A stretch of DNA of 64,000 nucleotides from Micromonospora sp. NBC_01740 (lineage in GTDB: Bacteria; Actinomycetota; Actinomycetes; Mycobacteriales; Micromonosporaceae): contig NZ_CP109150.1 in the NCBI RefSeq assembly GCF_035920365.1, positions 3,782,001 through 3,846,000 on the forward strand. The letters are read 5' to 3'. Every line of letters starts with the position of its first letter. The first letter of the stretch is position 1. Under the pieces are notes generated by a model that was given only the letters and a program-made list of their open reading frames with translations, was not told where the DNA came from and did no database searches. The position numbers and the translations under genes were made by a program. Of the stretch, positions 16,775-24,731 are shown piece by piece.

Positions 16775-17725
16775 TCAGCGTACGCGGGGGAACACCTCGT
16801 GCTGGTAGAGGTCGAGCAGGCCCTGCCAGTTCGGGCCGGTGTTGGCCACGTAGACCTCGTCGAAGCCGGCCTTGGCGTACTCCTCGATCTTCGCCAGGTG
16901 CGCGTCGGTGTCCCGCCCGCAGACGAAGGCCTCCTTCATCGCCTCCGGCCGGACCAGCTGGCCGGCCTGCTCGAAGTGCCGCGGCGACGGCAGCACCTGG
17001 GACAGCTCACCGGGCACCCCGGCGTTCGGCCAGCGCTCGTACGCGATCCGCACGCCCTCTTCCTCGGTCTGCGCGTACGCCGCCTTGAAGCCGGCCTGGC
17101 ACGGCTTGTCGCCGCCGCCGTTCTCCCGGAACCGCCGGACGAGTTCGGCGTCGGGCGAGGTGTTGACGAAGCCGTCGCCGATGCGGGCGGCGAGGTCGAC
17201 GGCCTTGGGGCCGAAGCCCGAGACGTAGACCGGCGGGGGAGTGTCCGGCAGCGTGTAGATCCGGGCGTGCTCGACGGTGTAGTGCTTGCCGTGGTGGTTG
17301 ACGAAGCCGCCCCGCCACAGCTCGCGCATCACGTCGACGGCCTCCTCCAGCATCTCCAGCCGGACGTCGGCCTGCGGCCAGGCGTCGCCGAGGATGTGCT
17401 CGTTGAGCGCCTCGCCGCTGCCCACCCCGAGTACGAACCGCCCGGAGTGCAGGACCGCGCTGGTGGCCGCCGCCTGCGCCAGGACGGCCGGGTGGATGCG
17501 CACGGTCGGGCAGGTCACGGCGGTGGTGACCGGGAGCCGGCAGACCTGGCTGAGCGCGCCGATCACCGACCAGACGAAGGGGCTCTGCCCCTGCGCGTCC
17601 GTCCACGGGTGGTAGTGGTCGGAGATCCAGAGCGCCTCGAAGCCGGCCCGCTCCGCGCCGCGCGCCTGCTCCAGCAGCTCGGCCGGCGTGTACTCCTCGG
17701 TGGACAGAAAGTAGCCGATCCTCAT
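16775..17725 (-). CDS. F420-dependent LLM-class oxidoreductase (TIGR03557 type)
   Basis: A 316-residue luciferase-like TIM-barrel protein starting at ATG 17725. The opening MRIGYFLSTEEYTPAELLEQ and the stretches ALWISDHYHPWTDAQGQSPF and LGVGSGEALNEHILGD match the F420-dependent glucose-6-phosphate dehydrogenase-like family. They include the WISDHYHPW region that in FGD binds F420. The true substrate is unknown; family members act on sugars or other small molecules using cofactor F420. It is monocistronic, with a terminator after it. Confidence 0.9.
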   Translation of the reverse strand: MRIGYFLSTEEYTPAELLEQARGAERAGFEALWISDHYHPWTDAQGQSPFVWSVIGALSQVCRLPVTTAVTCPTVRIHPAVLAQAAATSAVLHSGRFVLGVGSGEALNEHILGDAWPQADVRLEMLEEAVDVMRELWRGGFVNHHGKHYTVEHARIYTLPDTPPPVYVSGFGPKAVDLAARIGDGFVNTSPDAELVRRFRENGGGDKPCQAGFKAAYAQTEEEGVRIAYERWPNAGVPGELSQVLPSPRHFEQAGQLVRPEAMKEAFVCGRDTDAHLAKIEEYAKAGFDEVYVANTGPNWQGLLDLYQHEVFPRVR

Positions 17726-17816
17726 CGTTCCCCCTCGCCGTGTCGTACCGGTCCAACGAGGCAGGCGGTACCCCGACGGCCGCCGTCGAACCGCGGTGCC
17801 GGCGCCGGGCGGCGCC

Positions 17817-17939
17817 TCAGCGCCGGAACATCGCGCGGATCGCGGCGAGCAGCAACAGGCCGCCGACGACCAGGCCGAGCAGGCGTACGCCGGGGATGTC
17901 GGCCGGGCTCGTCGCGTCGGCCAGCAGCAGGGGATCCAT
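17817..17939 (-). CDS. Small single-pass membrane protein (40 residues)
   Basis: A 40-residue ORF from ATG 17939 to TGA 17817. An acidic N-terminus (MDPLLLADATSPADIPG) is followed by a hydrophobic helix VRLLGLVVGGLLLLAAI and a basic end RAMFRR, an Nout-Cin type membrane peptide. Nearly every third base is G or C. It sits 91 bp upstream of the LLM oxidoreductase on the same strand. I do not recognise a family, and it is short enough that chance cannot be fully excluded. Confidence 0.5.
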   Translation of the reverse strand: MDPLLLADATSPADIPGVRLLGLVVGGLLLLAAIRAMFRR

Positions 17940-17976
17940 CCCCGAACTGTCCCCAGCTCCGCGCCCGACGGCAACT

Positions 17977-18010
17977 GTAAGGTTTATTGACTATTTACTC
18001 GCGCGGTGTG
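17977..18010. promoter_or_regulatory. AT-rich promoter island before the hexosaminidase gene
   Basis: A stretch rich in A/T (GTAAGGTTTATTGACTATTT from 17977) stands out in GC-rich DNA between the divergent 40-residue ORF and the GH3 gene. It contains TTGACT (17987-17992) and ends marked by GTAA/TTAC. No good -10 is spaced from it on the plus strand, so promoter orientation is uncertain. Confidence 0.4.
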
Positions 18011-18076
18011 ACCATGTCAGCACCGCCGCCGGTGGCGGGCCGCCGGGCGCGGAGAAGACGGGGGTACGACGACCGC

Positions 18077-18121
18077 ATGAGCGAGCGACACATCAGCCAC
18101 CACACCGGCGGGCCGGCGTGA
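18077..18121 (+). CDS. Possible 14-residue leader ORF overlapping the hexosaminidase start
   Basis: ATG 18077 to TGA 18121 would encode MSERHISHHTGGPA. Its stop codon overlaps the GTG start of the GH3 gene (GTGA), the arrangement used throughout this window for coupled genes. Histidine content is high (3 of 14). It may couple or attenuate translation of the downstream gene, or be chance. Confidence 0.3.
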   Translation: MSERHISHHTGGPA

Positions 18122-19614
18122 GCGGGCGCGACGGGAGCCTGACGGCCCTGGCCGCCGCCGTCCTCCAGCCGGGCTTCGTCGGCACCACGCCGCCACCCTG
18201 GATCTGCCGCTGGCTCGGCGAGGGCCTCGGCTCCGTGGTGCTCTTCGCCCGCAACGTGGTCGACCCCGAGCAGGTGGCCGCCCTCACCGCCACCCTGCGC
18301 GCCGAGCGCCCCGACGTCGTCGTCGCCATCGACGAGGAGGCCGGCGACGTCACCCGGATCGAGTCCGCCCGGGGCAGCTCCCGGCCCGGCAACTTCGCCC
18401 TCGGCGCGGTGGACGACCCGGCGCTGACCGAGGAGGTCGCCCGCGACCTGGGCGCCGACCTCGCCGCGCTGGGGATCACCCTCGACTACGCCCCCGACGC
18501 CGACGTCAACTCCAACCCGGCCAACCCGGTCATCGGCGTACGCGCCTTCGGCGCCGAGCCGACGCTGGTCGCCCGGCACACCGCCGCCTGGGTGCGCGGC
18601 CTCCAGTCGGGCGGGGTAGCCGCCTGCGCCAAGCACTTCCCGGGACACGGCGACACCCAGGTCGACTCGCACCACGACCTGCCCCGGATCGGCGCCGACC
18701 GGGCCCGCCTCGACGCCGTGGAGCTGGCCCCGTTCCGGGCCGCCGTGGCCGCCGGGGTGCAGGCCGTGATGACCGGCCACCTGCTGGTGCCGGCGCTGGA
18801 CCCGGAGCTGCCCGCCACCCTCAGCAACCGGATCCTGGGCGGGCTGCTCCGCGACGAGCTGGGCTTCTCCGGCGTCGTGGTCACCGACGCGGTGGAGATG
18901 CGGGCGGTCGCCGACCGGTACGGCTTCGCGGCCACGGCCGTGCGCGCCCTCGCCGCCGGCGCCGACGCGATCTGCATCGGCGGGGAGCGCGCCGACGAGG
19001 GGACGGCCCGACTGCTGCGGGACGCCATCGTCGCCGCGGTCGTCGCCGGCGACCTGCCCGAGGAGCGCCTCGCCGAGGCGGCCAAGCGGGTGGGACAGCT
19101 CGCCGCCTGGACGGTGGCCGCCCGGGCCGAGCGGCCGTCCCGGTCCCGCCCGAGCGCCGCCGGTTCGGCCGTCGGGCTGGCCGCCGCCCGCCGGGCGCTG
19201 CGGGTCACCACCGCGCCCGCCGGCGTCGGCGCGCTGCCGCTGACCGGCCCCGCCCACGTGGTCGAGTTCGAGCCGCCACGCAACATCGCGATCGGTCCGG
19301 AGACCCCGTGGGGGCTCGCCGCTCCGCTGGCCGACCTGCTCGCCGGCACCACCACCGTCCGCTACGCCGAGGCCGACGTGCCCGCCGACCCGACCGCCGG
19401 GGCGGCCGGCCGGTGCGTGGTGCTGGTGGTGCGCGACCTGCACCGGCACGACTGGATGCGGGCTTCGGTGAGCCGTGCGCTGGCCGCCCGCCCGGACGCG
19501 GTCGTGGTCGAGCTGGGCGTGCCCGAGCTGGTCACCGGCGCGGTCCACGTCGCCACCCACGGCGCCACCCGGGCTGCCGCCCACGCCGCCGTCGCGCTGC
19601 TGACGGGCCGCTGA
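18118..19614 (+). CDS. nagZ: Glycoside hydrolase family 3 beta-N-acetylhexosaminidase (NagZ type)
   Basis: A 498-residue GH3 enzyme. GTG 18118 is taken because the family homology begins a few residues on (LTALAAAVLQPGFVGTTPPP). The NagZ hallmark KHFPGHGDT (about 174-182) is followed by DSHHDLP, whose Asp-His pair acts as general acid/base. VVTDAVEM near 256 holds the nucleophile Asp. No signal peptide is visible, so a cytosolic role in recycling GlcNAc-anhydroMurNAc or other GlcNAc glycans is likely. After the TIM barrel there is a further domain of about 150 residues whose job is unclear. Confidence 0.9.
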   Translation: MSGRDGSLTALAAAVLQPGFVGTTPPPWICRWLGEGLGSVVLFARNVVDPEQVAALTATLRAERPDVVVAIDEEAGDVTRIESARGSSRPGNFALGAVDDPALTEEVARDLGADLAALGITLDYAPDADVNSNPANPVIGVRAFGAEPTLVARHTAAWVRGLQSGGVAACAKHFPGHGDTQVDSHHDLPRIGADRARLDAVELAPFRAAVAAGVQAVMTGHLLVPALDPELPATLSNRILGGLLRDELGFSGVVVTDAVEMRAVADRYGFAATAVRALAAGADAICIGGERADEGTARLLRDAIVAAVVAGDLPEERLAEAAKRVGQLAAWTVAARAERPSRSRPSAAGSAVGLAAARRALRVTTAPAGVGALPLTGPAHVVEFEPPRNIAIGPETPWGLAAPLADLLAGTTTVRYAEADVPADPTAGAAGRCVVLVVRDLHRHDWMRASVSRALAARPDAVVVELGVPELVTGAVHVATHGATRAAAHAAVALLTGR

Positions 19615-19645
19615 CCGCCCCCGCACCCCGACCGGTGCCCCCGGG

Positions 19646-19933
19646 CTACGGCTCGGGGGTGACCAGGTCGGCGTACTCGGCATGGCGGCCGATGAAGGCC
19701 GCCATGAACGGGCAGCGCGGCACCACCGTCGTGCCGCGCTCGCGGAGCTGGTCGAGGGTGCCCCGGACCAGGGCCGCGCCGACGCCCATGTTCTGGAACC
19801 TCGGGTCGACCTCGGTGTGGGTGAAGACCAGCACCTCGCCGCGCGGCAGGTACGCGGTGAACCCGGCCAGCGCGTCGTCGACCAGGATCTCGAACCGGTG
19901 CTTGGCGGGATTGTCCTCGACCAGGGTGCTCAC
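19646..19933 (-). CDS. GNAT-family N-acetyltransferase (small, COG2388-like)
   Basis: A 95-residue minimal acetyltransferase fold. GTG 19933 overlaps the TGA of the aminotransferase gene (GTGA), so it is translationally coupled. TEVDPRFQNMGVGAALVRGT carries the acetyl-CoA pyrophosphate loop (Q-x-x-G-x-G/A), and CPFMAAFIGRHAEY near the C-terminus is typical of this short group. Function in the family is largely unknown. Confidence 0.88.
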   Translation of the reverse strand: MSTLVEDNPAKHRFEILVDDALAGFTAYLPRGEVLVFTHTEVDPRFQNMGVGAALVRGTLDQLRERGTTVVPRCPFMAAFIGRHAEYADLVTPEP

Positions 19934-21156
19934 CCGGCCATTCTGCCCCCGCGACCGGCGAGCCGGTCCAGTTCCCCCAGCAACCCGTCCACCTCGTCGG
20001 CGGTGTTGTAGTGGTAGAGGCTGGCGCGCACCGCCCCGCCGCTGTCGCGCAGCCCCATCGCCTGGAAGTACTCGTACGCGTAGTAGTCGCCGGCGGAGAG
20101 GCAGAAGCCGGCCGCGCCCAGCTCCTCCTGGGTCCGCTGCGGGGAGAGCCCGGCCAGCCGGAAGGACACCGTCGGGCAGCGCCGGGCGGGGGAGCCGAGC
20201 ACCGTGACGCCGGGCAGCGCGGCCAGCCCGGCGAGCAGCCGGTCCAGCAGCGACTCCTCGTACGCCCGCGCGGCGCTCAGCCCGGCGACCAGCCGCTCGC
20301 GCCGGCTCCCGGTGGCCGCCGGGTCCAGCCCGGCCAGGTGGTCCACGGCGGCGGCCACGCCGGCCAGCAGGGGGAAGCTCGGGGTGCCGTACTCGAAGCG
20401 GTCCGGCACCGCGTCGGAGGAGGGCAGCAGCTTCGCCGGGCGCAGCCGCTCCCACGTCGCCGGGGCGGCCACCATCGCGGCCAGGTGCGGCCCCGACCAC
20501 TTGTAGGCGCTGGTGACCAGGAAGTCGGCGCCCAGCGCGGCGACGTCGGTGGGCCCGTGCGGCACCGAGTGCACCCCGTCGACGCAGACCAGCGCGCCGA
20601 CGGCGTGCGCGGTCGCGGCGATCGCCGCCACGTCCGGGACGGTGCCGGTCGCGTTGCTTCCCGCGGTCACCGCGACCAGCCGGGTCCGCTCGCCGACCAG
20701 TTCCGCGTAGCGGGCCGCCGGAAGCTCCGCGGTGTCCCGGTCGAACTCGGCCCAGCGCACCGTCGCGCCGGCCGCCTCGGCCGCCTGCACCCAGGGTCGA
20801 ACGTTCGCGTCGTGGTCGAGCCGGGAGACCACGACCTCGTCGCCGGGCCGCCAGCCGGCACCCAGGGTCCGGGCCAAGGTGTACGTCAGCGCCGTGGCGC
20901 TCGGCCCCAGCACCACTCCGTCGGGTTCGGCGCCGAGCAGGTCGGCCACGGCCGAGCGGGCGGCGGCCACCATCTCCAGCGAGCGCCGGCCGGGCGCGAA
21001 GGCGGCGCTGCGGTTGCCCACCGCCGCGCGCATGGCGGCGGTGACCGTGTCGACGACTCCGGCGGCGGTCTGGGTGCCCCCGGCGCCGTCGAGATGGACG
21101 AAGCCCTCGGCGAGGGCGGGGTAGGCGGCCCGGGTGCGGGCGATGTCGAACGGCAT
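19930..21156 (-). CDS. Cysteine desulfurase-like class V aminotransferase
   Basis: A 408-residue PLP enzyme starting at ATG 21156. The pyridoxal Lys lies in TSAYKWSGPH near 225, preceded by CVDGVHSVPHG, in which the Asp contacts the PLP ring nitrogen. It belongs to the cysteine desulfurase-like group, but the active-site Cys loop of IscS/SufS is not evident; the region near the end reads LGAAGFCLSAGDYYAYEYF. No iron-sulfur assembly genes are near, so a lyase or aminotransferase role other than sulfur transfer is possible. It is coupled to the GNAT gene. Confidence 0.87.
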   Translation of the reverse strand: MPFDIARTRAAYPALAEGFVHLDGAGGTQTAAGVVDTVTAAMRAAVGNRSAAFAPGRRSLEMVAAARSAVADLLGAEPDGVVLGPSATALTYTLARTLGAGWRPGDEVVVSRLDHDANVRPWVQAAEAAGATVRWAEFDRDTAELPAARYAELVGERTRLVAVTAGSNATGTVPDVAAIAATAHAVGALVCVDGVHSVPHGPTDVAALGADFLVTSAYKWSGPHLAAMVAAPATWERLRPAKLLPSSDAVPDRFEYGTPSFPLLAGVAAAVDHLAGLDPAATGSRRERLVAGLSAARAYEESLLDRLLAGLAALPGVTVLGSPARRCPTVSFRLAGLSPQRTQEELGAAGFCLSAGDYYAYEYFQAMGLRDSGGAVRASLYHYNTADEVDGLLGELDRLAGRGGRMAG

Positions 21157-21234
21157 GCCCGGGACCCTAACGCCCCGCCCCGGGCGCCCCACCTGCGCGG
21201 ATGATCACGCCCTGCCGGAGTGGTCCGCGTCTCG

Positions 21235-21240
21235 TACCCT
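21235..21240 (+). promoter_or_regulatory. -10 element giving a probably leaderless mRNA
   Basis: TACCCT lies 7 nt before the GTG start of the lipoprotein gene, so transcription should begin at or very near the start codon. No ribosome site fits between. Confidence 0.45.
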
Positions 21241-21247
21241 TGGCGGG

Positions 21248-21613
21248 GTGACGAACCGACGTGTTGCCTTCCCGCTGACCCCCACCCGCCGGGCCGCCGG
21301 CCTGTTGGCCGGCCTGGCGCTCGGCGCCGCCGTGCTCGCCGGCTGCAGCTCCGAGGGCGCCAGCACCGACTGCGGTCTGGACGCCTGCACCGTCACCTTC
21401 GACCGGGGCGTGGACGCCAGCGCCACCATCCTCGGCGTGGAGGCGAAGCTGATCGGCGCGCAGGGCGACCAGGTCACCGTCGAGGTCGCCGGCGAGCAGC
21501 TGTCGCTGACGACGGGCCAGCAGGCCACCGAGGTCGGCGGCTTCGCGGTGACGCTCGACAGCGTCACCGACCAGGAGGTCAAGATCCGGGTGTCGAGGAA
21601 CCCGGGCAACTGA
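21248..21613 (+). CDS. Small lipoprotein
   Basis: A 121-residue exported lipoprotein. A basic N-terminus (TNRRVAFPLTPTRR) and hydrophobic helix lead to the lipobox VLAGC at about residues 30-34, so mature protein begins at Cys34. The mature part is short, has two further Cys (DCGLDAC) and is mostly beta-strand by pattern (ATILGVEAKLIGAQGDQVTV). GTG 21248 is used because a -10 element sits only 7 nt upstream. Function unknown. Confidence 0.85.
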   Translation: MTNRRVAFPLTPTRRAAGLLAGLALGAAVLAGCSSEGASTDCGLDACTVTFDRGVDASATILGVEAKLIGAQGDQVTVEVAGEQLSLTTGQQATEVGGFAVTLDSVTDQEVKIRVSRNPGN

Positions 21614-21673
21614 CCCGACCGGGGCGGCGGTGGCCGACGTTTGGAAATCTTCGTATTCGGTGATTGAGGCGCC

Positions 21674-22495
21674 ATGTCACTCACCCGGAATGCCGAAGCC
21701 ACCGCCTCCCGTACGGCGAACAGCAGGTGGCTCGAGTTGTTGGCCAGAGTCGGTTTCATCGGCTACGGCATCGTGCACCTCCTGTTCGCCTGGCTGGCGT
21801 TGCAGATCGCGTTCGGCAAGGCCGGCGACGACGGCGACCAGTCCGGCGCGCTGCGCACCCTCGCCCAGCAGCCGATGGGCAAGTTCCTCGTCATCGCCAT
21901 CGCGGTCGGCCTGCTCGCCATGGCGATCTGGCAGGCGCTGGAGGCGGCCGTCGGGCACCGCGCCGAGCGCGGCAAGGAGCGCGTCTGGGAGCGGATCGCC
22001 TCGGCGGGACGCACCGTCGTCTACCTCTACTTCGCCTGGACGGCCTTCAAGGTCTTCAAGGACGCCGGCTCCAACAGCGCCGACCAGCAGGAGGCGCTGA
22101 CCGGCAAGCTCATGGAGTCCTCCGGTGGCCGCTGGCTGGTCGGCCTGGCCGGGCTCGGCCTCGCCGCGATCGGCGTCGGCCTGGTGATCTACGGGCTGAT
22201 CAAGCGTTTCGAGAAGCACCTCAAGACCGGTGAGATGAATGCCAGGACGCGCCAGCTCACCCGCCGGCTGGGCATGGCCGGCTACATCGCCAAGGGCGTC
22301 GCGTACGGCATCTCCGGCCTGCTGATCATCCTGGCCGCCGTCAACTACGACCCCGAGAAGGCCCGCGGTCTGGACGCGGCACTGCGCGCGCTGCGCGACC
22401 AGGCGTACGGCCAGATCCTGCTCACCCTGGTGGCGCTCGGCATCGCCGCCTTCGGCGTCTTCTGCTTCCTGCAGTCCCGGTATCGCAAGGTCTGA
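21674..22495 (+). CDS. DUF1206 domain-containing membrane protein
   Basis: A 273-residue integral membrane protein made of repeated DUF1206 units, each a pair of helices opening with a G-Y-x(3)-G/V motif: RVGFIGYGIVHLLFAWLALQ, then SAGRTVVYLYFAWTAFKVF, then GMAGYIAKGVAYGISGLLII. Six helices are visible. The family is common in actinobacteria and uncharacterised. GTTTGG (about 21639) with GGTGAT 14 bp further on loosely resembles a stress-sigma promoter. Confidence 0.88.
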   Translation: MSLTRNAEATASRTANSRWLELLARVGFIGYGIVHLLFAWLALQIAFGKAGDDGDQSGALRTLAQQPMGKFLVIAIAVGLLAMAIWQALEAAVGHRAERGKERVWERIASAGRTVVYLYFAWTAFKVFKDAGSNSADQQEALTGKLMESSGGRWLVGLAGLGLAAIGVGLVIYGLIKRFEKHLKTGEMNARTRQLTRRLGMAGYIAKGVAYGISGLLIILAAVNYDPEKARGLDAALRALRDQAYGQILLTLVALGIAAFGVFCFLQSRYRKV

Positions 22496-22577
22496 ACCTG
22501 GTCGATTCCGGCGTCGCCGGGCACTATTGGGCCTTTGCCCGAAGCACGTGCCCGGCGTCAGGAGGAGGAAGGAACCT

Positions 22578-23774
22578 GTGCAGAGCTACTTCGGGACGAT
22601 CGTCGCCGCGCTCGCCGCGGCGGCGATCGCCTTGTTCGCGGTCGAGGTCGCGCACCGCGTGATCCGGCGGGTCGGTCGGCGCTCGCTGCTGCTGACCGAG
22701 CTCACCGACCACGCGCACCGGTCCATCCAGGTCGCCGCCACCGTCGTCGCCGTCCAGTTCGCCGTGCGGTTCAGCACCGGCTACGCGGTCGGCGACCAGT
22801 GGCGCCAGGTGCTGCTGCACCTGCTGGTGCTCGGCGTGATCGCCAGCGTCGCCTGGCTGGTCGCCTCGCTGCTCGTCGTGGCGGAGGACACCGCACTGGC
22901 CCGGTTCCGGGTGGACGTGCCGGACAACCGGCACGCGCGGCGGGTGCGGACCCAGGTGGTCATGCTGCGCCGGTTGACGATCGCGGTGATCGTCGTGCTG
23001 GCGGTGGGCGTGATGCTGATGACCTTCCCGGCCGTACGCGGCATCGGCGCCGGCGTGCTGACCAGCGCCGGTGTGGTCGGTGTGGTCGCCGCGCTGGCCG
23101 CGCAGAGCCTGCTGGGCAACGTCTTCGCCGGGCTCCAGCTCGCCTTCAGCGACGCGGTCCGCCTCGACGACGTCGTGGTGGTGGAGGGGGAGTGGGGCCG
23201 CATCGAGGAGCTGACGCTCAGCTACGTGGTCGTGCAGATCTGGGACGACCGGCGGCTGATCCTGCCCACCTCGTACTTCACCAGCAAGCCGTTCCAGAAC
23301 TGGACCCGCACCGAGGCGGCAGTGCTGGGCACCGCCGAGTTCGACGTCGACTGGGCGGTGCCGGTGCAGGCCATGCGGGAGGAGCTGCGCCGCCTCGTCG
23401 AGGGCACCGAGCTGTGGGACGGCCGGGTCTGCGTACTCCAGGTGACCGACGCGACCGGCGGGACGATCAAGGTGCGTGCCCTCGTGAGCGCCGCCGACGC
23501 CGGCAGCCTCTGGGACCTGCGCTGCCTGGTCCGCGAGCACCTGGTCGCCTGGATCCGGGACCACCGGCCGACCGCCATGCCCCGGATGCGTACCGAGATC
23601 GGGGACGCCGAGAGCAACCTGGCGTGGCAGTGGGTACGCCCCCGCCGGCCGGTGCGCCGGCTCAACGACGCCGAGGTGCCCGACGACGCGCGGGTCTTCG
23701 GCGGCAGCGACGACGGCGACGCCCGCAGCGAGGCCTTCGTCGGCCCCGACGAGCCCGCCGAAGCCCGCCGCTGA
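22578..23774 (+). CDS. MscS-type mechanosensitive ion channel
   Basis: A 398-residue membrane protein; GTG 22578 follows a strong GGAGGAGGAAGG site. Three or four N-terminal helices precede the pore helix, which is rich in Gly/Ala (GAGVLTSAGVVGVVAALAAQ, then SLLGNVFAGLQLAFSDAVRLDD-like MscS core). The cytoplasmic beta-domain follows, with VVVEGEWGRIEELTLSYVVV and LPTSYFTSKPFQNWTR. The C-terminal 50 residues are acidic and variable. Role: release of solutes on hypo-osmotic shock. Confidence 0.92.
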   Translation: MQSYFGTIVAALAAAAIALFAVEVAHRVIRRVGRRSLLLTELTDHAHRSIQVAATVVAVQFAVRFSTGYAVGDQWRQVLLHLLVLGVIASVAWLVASLLVVAEDTALARFRVDVPDNRHARRVRTQVVMLRRLTIAVIVVLAVGVMLMTFPAVRGIGAGVLTSAGVVGVVAALAAQSLLGNVFAGLQLAFSDAVRLDDVVVVEGEWGRIEELTLSYVVVQIWDDRRLILPTSYFTSKPFQNWTRTEAAVLGTAEFDVDWAVPVQAMREELRRLVEGTELWDGRVCVLQVTDATGGTIKVRALVSAADAGSLWDLRCLVREHLVAWIRDHRPTAMPRMRTEIGDAESNLAWQWVRPRRPVRRLNDAEVPDDARVFGGSDDGDARSEAFVGPDEPAEARR

Positions 23775-23840
23775 CCACCCTCCCCCCACCACCACCTCAC
23801 CCGGTCCCACCTTGCGCGGCGCCCCGCACACCCCAAGGGC

Positions 23841-23898
23841 GGGCGCGCCCCGCCCAAGCCGGGCGCGCCCCGCCCAAGCCGGGCGCGCCCGCCCCAAG
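23841..23898. repeat. 20-bp tandem repeat, about 2.9 copies
   Basis: The unit GGGCGCGCCCCGCCCAAGCC is repeated exactly at 23841-23860 and 23861-23880, with a partial third copy to about 23898. It contains the palindrome GGGCGCGCCC. It directly precedes the 20-bp inverted repeat. Confidence 0.85.
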
Positions 23899-23905
23899 GC
23901 GCGGC

Positions 23906-23979
23906 GTCGATCATGCAGTTGTGGTCCCCCGCAAAAGGGGCATCGTTCGGATAAAGCCCACCACAACTGCATGATCGAC
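23906..23979. repeat. Perfect 20-bp inverted repeat with internal hairpin
   Basis: The left arm GTCGATCATGCAGTTGTGGT (23906-23925) is an exact reverse complement of the right arm (23960-23979). The 34-nt loop contains its own small hairpin CCCC-GCAAAA-GGGG. It is non-coding and unlike a plain terminator: the arms have mixed composition and carry a GATCA core near the outer end. Confidence 0.85.
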
Positions 23980-24296
23980 CCCAGCGGTGGGCGGGGCGGG
24001 GGCCACGGGGTAGGGCGGGGCACGGGGCCAGGGTGGGTGGGTCGTGACCTGTGGGGGGCCGGGGCGTTGGAGGTGTGGGCGGGGTTGTGCCTCGTGGGGC
24101 GGCCGGGCGGAGTGCGCTGGCTCGGGAAGTTTGACCGGGCGTTTGGCGGGGACCTGCTGCGCGACGCTTCTGCACCTTCTTCCGCGCCGGGCGGCGGCTC
24201 GGGGACGCGGCGGTCCGGGCTCAACGGCTGCCGAGCGAAGGATTGACGGGCGGCGACTCCGGGCATACAGCGCGGTGATGATGAAAGGAGGACAGC

Positions 24297-24731
24297 ATGG
24301 CTGACGTGGCGAACGCCCGCACATCCCGTACCGGGAGCGAGCCGTCCACCGCCGAGCTGGTGCAGCGGGCCACGGAGCAGGTCTCCCGCCTGGTCCGGGA
24401 CGAACTGGCCCTGGCCCGGGCGGAGCTGACCCAGAAGGGCAAGCACGCCGGTATCGGCATCGGTCTCTTCGGCGGCGGCGGGGCGCTGGCGCTCTACGGC
24501 CTGGGTGCCCTGGTCGCCACCGCGATCCTGCTGCTCGACCTGGTGCTTCCGGCCTGGGCGGCGGCCCTGATCGTCGCGGTGGTGCTCTTCGCGATGGCCG
24601 GGGTCCTGGCCCTGGTGGGCAAGAAGCAGGTCAGCCAGGCGGTCCCGCCGGTGCCGCAGGCCGCGGTCCGTAGCGTCCGGGCGGACGTGGACACGGTCGC
24701 CGCCGCCGTGAAGGACAGGGGACGGGCATGA
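24297..24731 (+). CDS. Holin-X/phage_holin_3_6-type membrane protein
   Basis: A 144-residue protein with a soluble amphipathic N-terminus (STAELVQRATEQVSRLVRDE, then LALARAEL) and two membrane helices (IGLFGGGGALALYGLGALVA and LPAWAAALIVAVVLFAMAGV). This is the putative actinobacterial holin-X family (phage_holin_3_6); despite the name, members are chromosomal and there are no phage genes here. It opens a three-gene overlapping operon with DUF3618 and DUF4235 genes, a common actinobacterial envelope set of unknown role. Confidence 0.88.
   Translation: MADVANARTSRTGSEPSTAELVQRATEQVSRLVRDELALARAELTQKGKHAGIGIGLFGGGGALALYGLGALVATAILLLDLVLPAWAAALIVAVVLFAMAGVLALVGKKQVSQAVPPVPQAAVRSVRADVDTVAAAVKDRGRA

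Larger units (their letters stand above)
23775..24296. other. Intergenic region with tandem repeats and a long hairpin
   Basis: About 520 bp between the MscS channel and the holin-like gene. It holds a C-rich stretch, a 20-bp tandem repeat (23841-23898), a 20-bp perfect inverted repeat (23906-23979), then G-rich sequence. A Shine-Dalgarno sequence AAAGGAGG lies just before 24297. ORFs on either strand here do not keep the local codon bias, so I see no gene. Confidence 0.6.

Noticed and set aside
17977..18010. AT-rich island tested as a DasR (GlcNAc regulator) site before the hexosaminidase gene
   Set aside because: It does not match the ACTGGTCTAGACCAGT-like consensus.
19930..21156. Aminotransferase considered as IscS/SufS for iron-sulfur assembly
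   Set aside because: No clear active-site Cys loop and no isc/suf partners nearby, so only the broader cysteine desulfurase-like class is claimed.
23222..24246. Open frames on both strands across the gap after the MscS gene
   Set aside because: They run through tandem repeats and the inverted repeat, are Pro/Arg/Gly-rich, and lack GC3 periodicity.
24297..24731. Holin-like gene considered as evidence of a prophage
   Set aside because: No capsid, tail, integrase or lysin genes are near; this family is a normal chromosomal one in actinobacteria.
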